Positions 12,281 to 24,097 of a stretch of 61,125 bases of DNA are shown one piece after another. This DNA comes from Nemertoderma westbladi (taxonomy: Eukaryota > Xenacoelomorpha > Nemertodermatida > Nemertodermatidae). The notes below the pieces were generated by a model, which made no database searches, was not told the DNA's origin, and was given only the letters and a program-made list of their open reading frames with translations. Location of the stretch: positions 1 through 61,125 of the forward strand of contig JAUCBJ010005067.1 in the NCBI GenBank assembly GCA_032718475.1. The letters are read 5' to 3'. A program made the translations under genes and the position numbers. The stretch's first letter is position 1; the number at the start of each line of letters is the position of its first letter.

Positions 12281-15200
12281 ATGCCAGACGACAACAATCA
12301 GAAGAATGCGCCAGATACCTCGAGAACGAGATCACCATGGAGAGAATACTTCGTGTTTACTCTCCTATGTATTGTGAACCTAGTCAGCTTTATGGACAGG
12401 TAATATTACAAATGAGTTAATTAATTTATATTCCAAAATTGTAACATTACTCAACGCCGTTAGTATTAACAGCGATTTGTTATTTAGCGCTTTACAACTT
12501 TAGAGGAGATTACAGCATTGCATTAGCCTGTATATTTAGTATTGTACAGTATTTGGTGTTATTGTTTACGTGGTAATCCATGACGGCGTTAAGTAATGTC
12601 CACTAAGTGGACATTAATTAACGCTGTCATTGGATACCACGTAAACAATAGGTGGAAATTTGCCTGACAGCCAGATTTGAAATGGGAGAATCTTTTAGGC
12701 TCGTTAAACCAAGGAATGCCTGTTCACACAATAGGTGATCTTCCACAGTAAACCCTTCCACTCTGTTTCCCAAGTTGTCTTGGTCTATTATTGTCTATTT
12801 GGCATGGTATTTGGTCTATTTAAAAACCGCTCAGCAACCAAAACAATAGAAAGGATATTACCACAAAATTCCTTTATTTGTAATTTCATTTTACCTTGAT
12901 TTTACATTCAAAACTTACGTAAATGGAGTTCAGAATAAATTATGAGTTTATCAATCTTAGATGAAAGTACTTCCTCGCTACACCAGAATGAAACCATAAT
13001 TTTGCACCATAGGTTGTGAATATATATTGCAGGACATTGCATGGACTATAGAACATTGAAATAAACTTTCGCGAGATAATCCGCATCTCTTCAAGGCCAG
13101 TATAGTATGTCCTTTGGCAGGCTTCTCACTCAACACCCCCCCCCCCCCCCCCCCCCCTCTGTATCTTTCAATTAATTTTTATAAATATTCAATACAAATA
13201 TTAATTTATTTACAGGAGCTCAATTGCTGCAGTTCTGGAAAGAGTGCGAAGTTACTTTGAAATCTCCGATACCAATATTGGTTTAGTTAACACCACATTT
13301 ATCTGTAGTTTCATGGCTTGTGTACCTATTTGCGGTTACTTGGGAGACAGGTGAAGCAACAATTTAATGATACAGAAGTGTAAAAAATCTCACATGTCAG
13401 AGGTGGTTTTGTTATTTTACTTGGAATCATACCAAACAGTCAATACATTTACAAAGAAATTCTAAATCAATTTATACTAATATTATAACTAATATTGCTA
13501 ATGCAAACAGGCAATAAAAATTTAATGACTTTATGAGGGATTATGGTCAAGGACAACGGTCAATTTTGTTGACAAGCCGGCACAGCATTCTTAAAAATGC
13601 AGCTGCAATGCAGCATGCCGATCCTATGGTCAAGGACAATCAAAAGGGTCAAAGGTTCCAAAAGGGTCAATTTGACCATGTGGAACCTTTGATCCTATGG
13701 AACTATTTGCCCTAGGTAACCGTCTATCCTGTAGAACATTTCACCCTGTGGATCCTTGTCTGACACTTTGTTCTAAAATATCTATAATATTATTAGATAC
13801 AACCGCAAATGGATGATATGTTTTGGCATTACAATATGGTGTGGAACAACCTTAGCTAGTTCTTATGTTCCCGCGAACGACTACCCGTTGTTCCTTTTCT
13901 TTCGGACATTCATGGGCGTTGGTGAAGCTAGCTATGCTATTGTAGCACCTACGATAATCGCAGATCTTTTTAAAGGTGAGATAAATCTAACTATATAAAC
14001 GATAGTTTTAAGCAGAGTTAGCAATATTAGGCTACCGGTATAACATGGTATAACTCCTCCCATGAGTGCTATATGTACTACATGGGTATGAACTAGAATT
14101 TGGTGTTTATGAAACAATTGTGTGACACAAATAGAAAAATAAATGAACATTATTAGGGCACCAGCTGAAAATTTCCATGTAGTTAAGTGTTCAGATGTTA
14201 ATCGTTTTTTACAGATATATACTTGTATAAACAGGTGATAAACGTTCTAGAATGCTGTCAATCTACTACACTGGACAACCACTTGGTGCTGGGTTAGGAT
14301 ATATGATGGGGGCCCTGGTTGCACAGGTACTGGAGAATACATTGGGATGGAATGAAAGTTGGAAATACACTTTACGAATAACACCAGGTAAAGTGGTAAA
14401 TACAATATACAACTTTAGCTTTTTATTTGAGACAATGGGTCGCAATATACTTTGTCTCAATGTCTAGAAAATTAACACAAATTCTCATAGGTTACGGCAG
14501 TCCAAAATTATGCAACAAACACAAATATGTCGTCAATACACCCACAATAGAAAGTATAACTACATTGTAAAGTATAACTAAATTGGAAAGTAGAACTGCA
14601 TTGCAAAGTATAACAGAATTTAAATATGAAACAATTTAACTGTAAAACACCCAATTGCTATTAGTCTCGATGCTATAGGCCTATAGTAAATATTACGTTT
14701 AATTTTATTTGCCTTAAAAATAATGTATAATAAATGCACCCAGTTAGGAAAAGGTGATATGGTCTGAGGAAGACATTATATATAAAGTGTGAAGCAAGAG
14801 AGGTGGTTTCAAAAAAGAAGCGTACGTTTATTTTAATGCATTTTTCACTTTTTATATTACGGGAAAGGATCAGCTTATAGTGACAGTGTTTCTAACAAAA
14901 GCGATGAACTAATTTCCTTTTTACTTGTAACTACCCTCACCCCCCCCCCCCCCCCCACCCGCCCCCTCCCTCCTTACATAATGTTTTATTTGTTCCAGGA
15001 CTCGGTTTCTTAATGGTTTTACTTATCGCGTTTTTTGTAACGGAACCAGTGAGAGGTGCAATAGAAAACAGCCACGAAACCCGAACATCCTGGATAAAAG
15101 ACTTGAAGTTCTTATCCACCAATCGCAGTTTCATTTGGTGTACATTAGGAACAACTTGTACTCTGTTCGCCGTAGGTATGTATGTACAGTGGGAACTACT

Positions 15201-18200
15201 ACTACTAGGATCGGCATGCTGCATTGCAGCTGCATTTTTAAGAATGCTGTGCCGGCTTATCGACAAAATTGCACCGCCACAACTCCCTATCACCCATGAC
15301 ATTTCTAGATCATCCGCATCTTCAAGGCCAGTGTCCTTTAAGATGCGTCTCAAGAAAGTCATGGGCTGTCCACCATGCTTATTCACTCCATGAGGCTGCC
15401 AAAGTACAAGATTATGCACTGACTGGTCCTCACGGCGAAAGCAATGTCCTGCAAAGCGGAGGCGATTTTGTTCTAGTGTCAAGCTTGGGGGAACCAATGA
15501 AACACCTCCAATGTTATATAGTGTATGGTTGGAGATGTGTGCATTGTACTTGACACAATGAACCCGGCGTAGCATTCTTGTGAATGTGCCATCCAGAGAT
15601 TTGGTGTCCTCAGCAGTTAGAGCCCAGCATGGACTCCCATAGAGGAGTACTGGAACTACTGCTGCTCTAAATAATCGGACCTTAAGTTTCCGATTAATTC
15701 TCGGTGACTTCCAAATCCTGGAAAGCCTTTTCAAGGCTGCCCATGCCTTTCCCTTACGTATTCGAAGGTCCTCACCTGACTTCCGGATCCATGATCCCAG
15801 GTAACAGAAGTCATCCACATGCTTAAGCATACCATCTTTTGAGCTTATGCTCATCCGATCAGAGACTTGCTGAGGACTTTCAAAGTTAACTGTCAAAATT
15901 TTGGTCTTTCTGTAGTTAATAAAAAGACCAACACTAGAAGCAGCATGTTCTAATGAGCTGAGGAGCCGTTGGGCTCCCTCTAGTGATTCTGAGAGTACTC
16001 CTAAGTCATCAGCAAAGTCTAGATCAGTTAGGTACTTGGCAGGATTTCCTCGACTTCTGGAGCCAGCAGGTGGAGATATCATCACCCCATCATCATTATG
16101 ATGATCTAAGGACATGCGTAGAACATAGTCAACAACAATTATGAACAAGAATGGTGCAAGTGTGTCTCCCTGGAGGACGCCCCAAAACACTTCAAATGGT
16201 TCTGTGTCACCGTCAACAGTAGACACACATGTTGTCGAACCATCGTATACTGATCTGATTGCTGCAATAATTTCATCAGGAATCCCATATAATGAAAGTA
16301 TGCTGAACATACGTGAGCGAGAGACTGAATCAAAGGCCTTGAAGAAGTCAACAAAGATAACAGCCAGATGCCTGTCTTTCTTTTTTGATAACTCTTCAAT
16401 TATCCTTCTAAGTGCCAAAATGGGCTCCATGGTCCCACGACCTTTACGGAACCCATTCTGATTTCCACGGAGCAGTCTCTCAATGGGATCCCTGATGCGA
16501 TTTAATAGAATTCTATTGTATAACTTTGCAGCAATCGAGATCAATGAGATTCCCCGAAAAGAACCATAGAGTATTAGGTTGCCCTTCTTGGGAACTGGCA
16601 CCAACTTATTTGTTTTCATTTCTTGTGGGACTCTTGTTGTTCGGTACATATCTACTATGATGGGATAGATGAGCTTTAAACACTCAGGTATTTTAAAGAC
16701 CTCAGGGGGAACGCCATCTACTCCACTGGCACGATTGGTCTTGCACCAAATCTGACAGGTTGTATCCGCCATTGTTCGCCATAGATACACGGCGAGTTAT
16801 ACGATTATAAATAATATATGAAAACCATTGTAAAATATTAAATTAATTAAATATTATGTAATTAAACATCCTTAGACTGTTGACTACTTTAAGACTGTTT
16901 GATTACCGGGATTTTAAAATAGTTTCCAAGTGAGTATAAGTTTCATCTGGGGAGTATAGTGTCGACCGCACTGGGAATGAGTTGTCAGATTTTGTGCGTA
17001 AGAAAACTTTACTTTTTTACTTTTGCATAAATTTTACGTAGTCAATAGAGCAAGATTCTGAAATTATTACAGTTGTAAGTAAAAGAAGCTCTATTAGTCG
17101 CAAGCGGAAAAAGTGATCCCTGAGCAAAACGAAATCTATCTTCATTTATTGTTTTGGTTAGAAAACACCGTTCTGCACTGTATACTGCCCCTTTCCTATA
17201 ATGTTTTAAATGATTGAAATTACTTTTAAAACCACAAACACCTTTTATGTTTGCGATAATTTTTAGCCATTAACTCCCTAAAGTACATTACATGTTTAAT
17301 GTAAAATTATTTGTAGTGTTTTTTTTTATATATAGGAGCTCAGGTGTTCTGGTATCCAACGTTGTTAGATAGAGCTTGTCCTTTAATCAATCACATAGAC
17401 TTGCAACGGGGATGCGAAAATATAGGAGCGGGTTTCCTGTTCGGCATAGTAACCGGAATAGCTGGGTTAATAGGAGTCTCATTGGGAAGCCATATAGCTA
17501 AGTCATGGAGACAGACCAATCACAGAGCAGACCCAATGGTGTGTGCCTTGGCATTGATTATCTGTACCCCATTGATGTTTACAGCCATGTTGACCTCAAG
17601 GTAAATGATATATATAAAACAAATTCTACTACATTTAAAAAAAATATATATATAATAATATTATTTATTATTAGATTATTAAATAGGTTCTGATAGAAAA
17701 CTGAAAGAAACATTAATGTCACAAAAATATGTACGATACTCTTTAATAATTTACTTAAACGAAAGTGATTTTGGGAAACTTTTGAGCTATCAACTGTAAT
17801 TGGAACTATGCCATCACTTTTATTGGATTATTTTTAGATACTTCAGAATTCTAACGTGGATTCTTATCTTCTTCCATGCGATGTTTCTCGCGTTCATCTG
17901 GGGAGTGTCGGTGGACATCATCATCTACGTGGTACCGCCACTTCGACGGAGTACCAGTCAATCGGTCTTCATCCTGACACAACATCTCCTAGGCGACGCG
18001 TTCAGCCCGCTAATAGTCGGCGCAATGGCCGACGGTTACAAAAGCATTATCGATGGAACCACAGAAAACTCGAACCAATTCTCCGAATTCTACGGCTTAC
18101 AATCCGCGCTCCTCATATCTCTCATCGTCTTCGTGGGGGGAATTGGTAGCTACTTAGCAACTGCTTTAAACGTATCTATCGATAAGAAACAGGCAGCCGT

Positions 18201-18327
18201 TCTCACAAAGGGACGGACACAAGACGTTTATGATTGGTCGTCTGGTCTACTCGACAAGGACATTGGTTACGACGGTTCGCAAACTGCCGTTGAATCCGAC
18301 GAACTTTACGAAACAGCGGCGCCGTAA
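12281..18327 (+). CDS. SPNS: Spinster-type MFS transporter, 7 exons
   Basis: Exons: 12281-12399, 13216-13350, 13797-13975, 14235-14387, 14999-15175, 17336-17600 and 17838-18327, all with GT-AG junctions and matching phases. They give 505 residues, close to vertebrate Spinster proteins (about 530). Family signatures in order: CIVNLVSFMDR in TM1; GYLGDRYNRK (MFS loop motif) across exons 2-3; FMGVGEASY with the conserved acidic residue in TM4, then IADLF; RSRMLSIYYTGQPLGAGLGY in TM5; LRITPG and TEPVRGA at the end of the first half; a second six-helix half ending QSVFILTQHLLGDAFSPLIVGAMADG. Spinsters are proton-coupled lysosomal or plasma-membrane exporters of lysolipids and sphingosine-1-phosphate. 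Which paralogue this is cannot be told. AATAAA lies 9 bp after the stop (18336-18341). Introns 1, 2 and 5 hold a palindrome, a LINE tail and a LINE. Confidence 0.93.
12561..12649. repeat. 89-bp near-perfect palindrome in Spinster intron 1
   Basis: ATTGTTTACGTGGTA at the left pairs with TACCACGTAAACAAT at the right. The complementarity continues inward, with single mismatches, to GTCCAC-TAA-GTGGAC. The form suggests a miniature inverted-repeat element with almost no loop. Confidence 0.75.
13136..13157 (+). repeat. 22-bp C homopolymer before Spinster exon 2
   Basis: An uninterrupted C run ends 58 bp upstream of the exon 2 acceptor (13214-13215). It is on the sense strand of the gene. Confidence 0.95.
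13557..13624 (+). mobile_element. LINE 3' end (about 68 bp) with 15-bp target duplication
   Basis: The segment matches the 3' end of the LINE in Spinster intron 5 (sense there on the minus strand, 15208-15275), including GCCGGCACAGCATTC and GCAGCATGCCGATCC. It is bounded by two identical copies of TATGGTCAAGGACAA, at 13542-13556 and 13625-13639. This is a severely 5'-truncated retrotransposition product, on the plus strand, in Spinster intron 2. It carries no tail repeat beyond CC. Confidence 0.88.
14940..14956 (+). repeat. C homopolymer before Spinster exon 5
   Basis: A run of 17 C followed by further C-rich sequence to about 14970. It lies in front of the exon 5 acceptor (14997-14998) and contributes to an unusually C-rich polypyrimidine region. 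Confidence 0.9.
15196..16770 (-). mobile_element. 5'-truncated LINE, RTE-like reverse transcriptase
   Basis: The minus-strand frame encodes the reverse transcriptase of a non-LTR retrotransposon. Visible are ASGVDGVPPEVFK (palm entry), GNQNGFRKGRGT, FVDFFKAFDSV, GVLQGDTLAPFLF, the active site LDFADDLG (FADD box), FCYLGSWIRKSGEDLRIRKG, LLYGSPCWALT and LRFAGHCFRRED. The style is that of RTE/BovB-like elements, but clade assignment by eye is tentative. The endonuclease domain is missing, so the 5' end is truncated near 16770. The 3' end is a (TAG)4 tail at 15196-15207, only 20 bp from the Spinster exon 5 donor. The open frame runs on to 14937, but that part is the antisense of Spinster exon 5 and is not part of the element. 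The RT frame is otherwise uninterrupted, suggesting a fairly recent insertion. Confidence 0.9.
16771..17335. other. Remainder of Spinster intron 5
   Basis: AT-rich intronic DNA. It contains TTTATTGTTTTGGTTA at 17145-17160, a 16-mer shared with several MITEs elsewhere in the window, so another small element may lie here. Confidence 0.45.
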
Positions 18328-18341
18328 ACCTCTGGAATAAA

Positions 18342-19143
18342 GAAACTTACAAATAATAGTAAATATGTAATTTAGTAATTTATACTGTAGAAACTGCAAA
18401 GTGTTTAAGCAGTAAGCAGATGGACAACAGGCAGCTAAAATTAAACGAAAACGTACTCAATTGATTTCAAAGAGGTAATTGCTTTAGAAGCCTACGACAA
18501 TTGATGCGGCCCATTACTCACAAATAATCTGACTTTTACTCCCATAGCACTCAACTTTCAAATAACTAAGTGCCGATTCGCACATAAACATTCAACTTAC
18601 AGCTCAAAAAAAATATTGGATATTTTTCAATTTCTTTACATATTGAAATAAGTTACATTATTTCTGATTGGTTGTCGATGCTAGAAATGCACACTTTCGA
18701 CTTTCATCTTTCAAGTAAGATAGAACATAAGGACTGGAGAATTTTGACAGAGTTTACATTATTACCGTACAATTTATTATCTTCTGCCCGTTTTTTATAT
18801 TGAACAATATTAGTTTGGTTTTTGCTCCGCGTCACAAAATTCAGAAAACCAAATACTTTTGTTATTTTGTTGCATCTTTCATAGAGATGCTGGTCGCATA
18901 GAGTCTTAACTTAAAGCTGTCGGCTGACACAGGGACACAGCCCCATCCACAGTATCTGGTTCTGTATACTACTGATTGCAACTATTGATAGGGTGTGAGT
19001 GACCTTAATCACCAATCAAAAGTAAACCCTCTTCAGGGAAAAATCGACAAATAATGTAAGCTGATTAGGAGGACAAACTGTAACTATTACATGCGTTGTC
19101 TCTTGTTTGTGGTTTTGGTTAAAATCCTCCTGTCGACTTCTCC
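18342..19143. other. Intergenic DNA after the Spinster gene
   Basis: AT-rich DNA between the Spinster poly(A) signal and the MITE at 19144. No gene, RNA or named element recognised. Confidence 0.5.
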
Positions 19144-19866
19144 TTAAGGGGGGGGGGGGTACACCATTTTCGGACAACTCTTCGATTTATCACTCTCAGC
19201 GTTTCAAAATTGTTTGGTTTTGGCTAAAATTTGGCATATATGTGCCTAAGATGCTATTCTACATGACAGGTCAGAAAAAAAAAATTTTCCGCTATTTAAT
19301 ATTAGTTAATACTAGTTAACAACAAAAAAAACTTGGTTGCGCTTAAAACCCTAAGACTTTTACAGTTTTGATTCTAATCACATGAAAGTTTTTTTATATG
19401 ATAGATCAAAGATGGGGCAACATAACTATCAGGCGAAATTTTGTTAAAATAATTCTGCACCGCTAGGTGGCGCTGCAAATTTATGCTAATTTTTAGGTTT
19501 TTTATAAATAGTATTAAATTTTATTAACAAAAAATTCCGAAAAGTTGCCTGATACTTTTATGCAGGGTGGCTATCTAGACACCCACAGGAAGTTTCAGAC
19601 TAATTACTCAAAAATTGTAGAAGTAGTAGGGTTTTGAAGTTGACAATTTCATAAAAAAAATATTTGGAGATAATCCACCTTTCATTATACATAGTAATAG
19701 TAATTTCAATAGGATTCCCTAAATGGAAATTTACATAACTTGAAAACTAAAAGAGCTATTAAATAGCGGTTTTCAGATTTGGAAACACCATTCAATGGTG
19801 CATTATAATAGACCATAAAAAAAATTTCGACATATTTTGGACCAAAATGGTGTACCCCCCCCTTAA
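19144..19866. mobile_element. TTAA-flanked MITE with G/C-homopolymer ends
   Basis: The ends are TTAA followed by 12 G then TACACC, and GGTGTA followed by a C run then TTAA. They form terminal inverted repeats with a TTAA target duplication, as in piggyBac- or Kolobok-type non-autonomous elements. No transposase is encoded. A 680-bp copy of the interior, without the ends, lies at 40141-40822, and a diverged relative lies at 27978-28885. Confidence 0.75.
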
Positions 19867-20584
19867 GCATTCCCATAATTGATAATTAACATTGCTAGGC
19901 CGTCTCGACCAGACTATTTCCATTTATTATACAGTAGTACCTTGAATCCACTCAATGCACAGCTGCTTGTTACGATTATTGATTCATACAAGAGAAGCAA
20001 TCAATATCTTCACTCCAAACCACAATGAATAAACTAATATAACAAGTGAGTTAATTAATATATATACTTTGTCAATGTAACAGCACAATGAGTTTATTAG
20101 GTTTTTGGTATCTCCAGCTCCAAGTACGGTTTTTGACCACAAACATGGCTTATATTATTAATGTATTAATATTTACAGTTATTTTCTTTTTTTATTCTTC
20201 GCCTGATACGTACGTCTGGCTAAAATTTAAAGAACAATTTCATTTAAGGAAGAAATACCTGCGATTTCAGTGCTGTCGATATCTAAAATGTATGTAAGTG
20301 TTAATTATTCATTTGTGAAATGAATGGGTGTCAGCCCACCTAACTCCTGTCCTGTGTCTTGTAAACAAACACATCACACCCTATACTAGAAATTGGCCTC
20401 TGAAAATAATATTATAAATAGGGAATGTGAATATTATTTGTGTATCATCATAACTGATATCAGCAGCGTATTTATATAATTTATATTAGTGGCAATACTA
20501 AGTAATAATCAAATAATAATACATATCATTAATATTATATGTTGAACTATATAATAATATTGGACACCTTCACTATCGAATATC
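19867..20584. other. Upstream region of opine dehydrogenase
   Basis: No gene supported. TATATAA at 20548-20554 lies 31 bp before the opine dehydrogenase start codon. That is too close for an ordinary promoter unless the 5' UTR is minimal, so its role is uncertain. Confidence 0.35.
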
Positions 20585-21802
20585 ATGTCTTCTGTGGGGA
20601 CTTTGTGTTTGATCGGTGGAGGTAATGGGAGCCATTGTATAGCAGGTTTAGCGGCTCAAAATGGATGGACTGTTAATATATACACGGCCTTCGAAGAGGA
20701 AGTAAACTCGTTGAAGAAGGCCATTAACGAAGGTATTCAAGTTATCAACGAGAACGACGTTATTACCATCGGTCACATTACCAAGGTCTCTAATAATTAT
20801 GCCGAAGTCATCCCACAAGCCGATATTGTAATTCTTTCTCTACCGACATTCGCCCACTCCTCCGTGCTAAAAGATGTGGCGGAGTTTGTGAAAGAAGATG
20901 CGGTTGTGATGGCAATCGAGGGATGCTGGTGGACTAAACCAAGAGAGGTGTTTGGTAACTTTAAAGCGGGTGTGAGTTTCGGTATCTGGGAGGTTATGCC
21001 ATGGGCCGTGCGAATACAGGAGTACGGTAGAACAGTGAAAATACTAGGAGCGAGTCGAGCCCCCATATCTGTGGCGTTCCACTCCGAACCCAAGAAGTTT
21101 GGAGGGTCGGAGGGGGTAGCATCGGTTCTATACGGGATGATAGGAATGGAGTTCCTAGTGGCTGATAGTCCCTTGTCTGTCGTTATAGGTTGCGCATGTC
21201 ATTCAGTCCATCCTGCAATAACTTACGGAAAAGCTCTGGAATGGGACGGAAAACCATGGAAAGAGTCAGAAATACCACCGTTCTACCACGGGATGACGGA
21301 AAACATCGCAGAATTAATTAACGAGGTTCACGGAGAGTTTCATTCGGTTGCTGAAATGATTCGAAAAGAAACGACTTTCCAATTGAAAACTGTAAAACCT
21401 GAGATATCTTATTTCCTAAAAAATCGTTACTGTGAAAAAATAGCAGATGATTCGAGTTCAAGGAGTTGTTTCAATACGAACGCGAGTTACACCGGAATAG
21501 CGTTGCCGTGCGTTCGAGCGGACGACGGGACCTACACGCCGGACTACAACCAGCGGTACGTAGCCGCTGACGTTCCCTTCGGGATGGTACCGGTCATGGG
21601 AATCGGCGAGTTAATGGGCGTCGCCATGCCATCCTGCGCGAAAGTTGTGGAATTCCTACAGAGTAAGATGGGTAAGGAATACGTGGCCGGATCCGAAATG
21701 AAACTCGTTGGGAAAGATGTAGGAGAGACTCGGGCACCGCAAAGTTACGGAATTACAAACAGAAAGGAACTTATTGATACGTTAACAGCTGGTCTAAAAT
21801 AA
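20585..21802 (+). CDS. Opine dehydrogenase (octopine dehydrogenase family), intronless
   Basis: This 405-residue cytosolic enzyme has the length and two-domain plan of invertebrate opine dehydrogenases. These reductively condense pyruvate with an amino acid using NADH, keeping glycolysis running under low oxygen. The N-terminal Rossmann domain starts with LCLIGGGNGSH (residues 8-17), the dinucleotide-binding loop, and includes ADIVILSLPTFAH. The C-terminal octopine dehydrogenase domain carries His209 in CHSVHPAI, and Arg324 and Asp329 in YNQRYVAADVPFG; these correspond to the His/Arg/Asp set used by the scallop enzyme for pyruvate binding and proton transfer. The amino-acid substrate (arginine, glycine, alanine, taurine) cannot be read from the sequence. 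The start ATG opens directly onto the Rossmann strand. There are no introns. AATAAA lies at 21973-21978. Confidence 0.93.
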   Translation: MSSVGTLCLIGGGNGSHCIAGLAAQNGWTVNIYTAFEEEVNSLKKAINEGIQVINENDVITIGHITKVSNNYAEVIPQADIVILSLPTFAHSSVLKDVAEFVKEDAVVMAIEGCWWTKPREVFGNFKAGVSFGIWEVMPWAVRIQEYGRTVKILGASRAPISVAFHSEPKKFGGSEGVASVLYGMIGMEFLVADSPLSVVIGCACHSVHPAITYGKALEWDGKPWKESEIPPFYHGMTENIAELINEVHGEFHSVAEMIRKETTFQLKTVKPEISYFLKNRYCEKIADDSSSRSCFNTNASYTGIALPCVRADDGTYTPDYNQRYVAADVPFGMVPVMGIGELMGVAMPSCAKVVEFLQSKMGKEYVAGSEMKLVGKDVGETRAPQSYGITNRKELIDTLTAGLK

Positions 21803-23027
21803 CGCTGAAATATAGATAGCGAATTTGTACCTTTTGCAGAACTCATAGCAAACTTATAGTATGTTTCGCGGTTGGATAGTAGTTATGTGGTCTGTTGGAT
21901 TGTGGTTTAATATTCGGCACCTTGTATTAGGCCCATGCGCGCGTGGCCGTGTCCCAATAAGCCGTATGTCAAAATAAATTAGGGAACATATTGGTTTCAA
22001 TAGGAGTTTCTCAACTGGTAAGTTGTAAGAGTTATAACCAGTGAGTCGAATCGAAAGTGATTATGTCCCATGTTCCACCTTTTGTCTTATGCGGCAGGCT
22101 GAAGACCTGTGATTGGTTGGTTTGCTTTTGCTTGTGTATTTAAATGTGAGACATATCTTATATTTTTTTAAAAATGACTAGACTTACCAGTAGAGCACAG
22201 GAGGTGTAATTTTGACATACGGACTCAGACAAATCTAAAACCGACTTATGACTTACGTCTTGACTTACCAATGTAGCACTGGACTTAAGAGATTAGAATT
22301 ATAATTCGATTATTCTGGTAGTCTTAGTAAAAATAAATTACATTAGGTGTACGTAGTTAAGGAAAGTTTCAAGTAAAACATTTAACTTAAACTGTATTGC
22401 GATCACATAATATTTCAAGTTTTGAGTTTCCGTTTCAAATAGGAAATGCAGTGTAAACTGCGCATGTGCAAGAAGACATGCTAGGGTGTCGGGTAAATAT
22501 TTGTTACTGTTACACTTTGCTTCTACAGATAAGAGATACTAATCAGTAATTTAGAACTCTAAACTGTCTTTCATGCAAATACAATTCTAACTAAAGACGG
22601 GTGAATGACCATGCTGCCATGACCATGGAAATAATGTTGAATATTATTATCAAATATTTTGTAAGGCTTCCTAGTTAAACCCCAAAACAATTATTTCATT
22701 ACATATAGTTAATAACATTGCATGTTCTTCTTCCTTTCATAATAAAATATAATAATGAAGTATATCTGATTGCAGTAACATTTCACAACCAAAATGTTTC
22801 AGTGTGAAAAGTGTACCACACCCCGCCCAAACAGCCGCAAACGCATCGCCAACAAATTTAACAAAAGGTTACATACATGTTGGGTTAATGACAAGTGAAA
22901 ATTGATCGTGTAATATAAATTAAATTAAACGACGGGCTGGCTCTCCTCCACTTCCTTACCTGTGTACCCAGTGGAAATGTTGTTGTTATGTTATAATCTA
23001 ATATTGGGGCGGGTTTCTCTCGTTTTA
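21803..23027. other. Intergenic DNA after opine dehydrogenase
   Basis: Holds the 3' UTR of the opine dehydrogenase (poly(A) signal at 21973). The remainder is AT-rich DNA with no gene recognised. Confidence 0.5.
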
Positions 23028-24097
23028 GTTTCAGGGATAATGACTGGAGAAAGGGTCTGTCTAATGCCACGGTTAACAAAAACAGTTTCTATTAATATGG
23101 CCATCTTCAGTAAATAAATGCAAATGTTATACAACATTAAAACACAATTTATAAACCTAAACCATAATATTAAATTTAACGTACGGTACAACTAATTATT
23201 ATGCCACCAAATTCCGATATAGACAGTATGATAGGATGTATTAGATTAACATATTTTAGATGTATCGTAGTAATACTGTATGCAGGCCTAGAGATAGAAT
23301 TGTACATGTGTTGTTAAGGTATTAGACGTTCAACTGTTAAAAATTTAAAAAATTTAGATAAAAAGGGTGCTAAATATATAAAATACCAAAACAAAAACTT
23401 TCTTAAAAATTGTAATATGTAATCTTGTAGGGTTTCGTTTTATTTAGTAACAGTAATATGTGTCTTTTTATCCCCCTCAATTTTATGCAGCTCATGGCTT
23501 AGGTATTATTTTCTTTTCTTTTAAATTATATATTTTAATGATTTTTTATTTCAGAACCAACATTTTTTATAATTTTTATAGTCTTTTACCAGCCTCACTT
23601 TTATTTGTAAATTTGTAATTCAACGACATCGGGAACCAACAATGTACTTAATCATTTAATGGTTTTAACGTTATCCCCTTTTTTAAAATACGTAATATTG
23701 CTGTTACCTATTTTTACCGAGCCAACAATATATTTAGCACCCTTTTTAGTTTAATTTTTAAAATTTTTAACATTTGAACGTCTAATACCTTAACAAACAC
23801 ATGTACAATTCTTATCTCTAGGCCTGCATACAGTATTAGGCCTAAGAAACATCTAAAATATGTTAATCTAATACATCCTATCATACTGTTTATATCGGAA
23901 TTTGGTGGCATAATAATTAGTTGTACCGTACGTTAAATTTAATATTATGGTTTAGGTTTATAAATTGTGTTTTATTGTTGTATCATTTATTTTAATTCAT
24001 TTACTGAAGACGTCCGTGAGGATAAAATGGCCATATAAATAGAAACTGTTTTCGTTAACCATGGCATTAGACCCTTTCTACAGTCATTATCCCTGAA
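23028..24097. mobile_element. Second foldback element, about 1.07 kb
   Basis: The arms at 23028-23377 and 23729-24097 are inverted copies. The outer ends are TTCAGGGATAATGACTG and CAGTCATTATCCCTGAA. Shared inner segments include CGTACGGTACAACTAATTA, GGCCTGCATACAG and GGGTGCTAAATAT. Identity is high but there are small indels between the arms. The loop of about 350 bp has no coding potential. It is likely a non-autonomous DNA transposon of a different family from the one at 7223. Confidence 0.75.

Noticed and set aside
13533-13715. Short plus-strand coding frame in Spinster intron 2
   Set aside because: It is the LINE tail and its flanks; similarity to the LINE frame is due to shared transposon sequence.
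14937-15195. C-terminal extension of the LINE reverse-transcriptase frame
   Set aside because: This part is the antisense of Spinster exon 5 and its poly-C tract. The element ends at the (TAG)4 tail.
20088-20297. Upstream exon of opine dehydrogenase with a signal anchor
   Set aside because: No splice link to the enzyme frame is apparent, and opine dehydrogenases are cytosolic with the Rossmann strand at the N-terminus.
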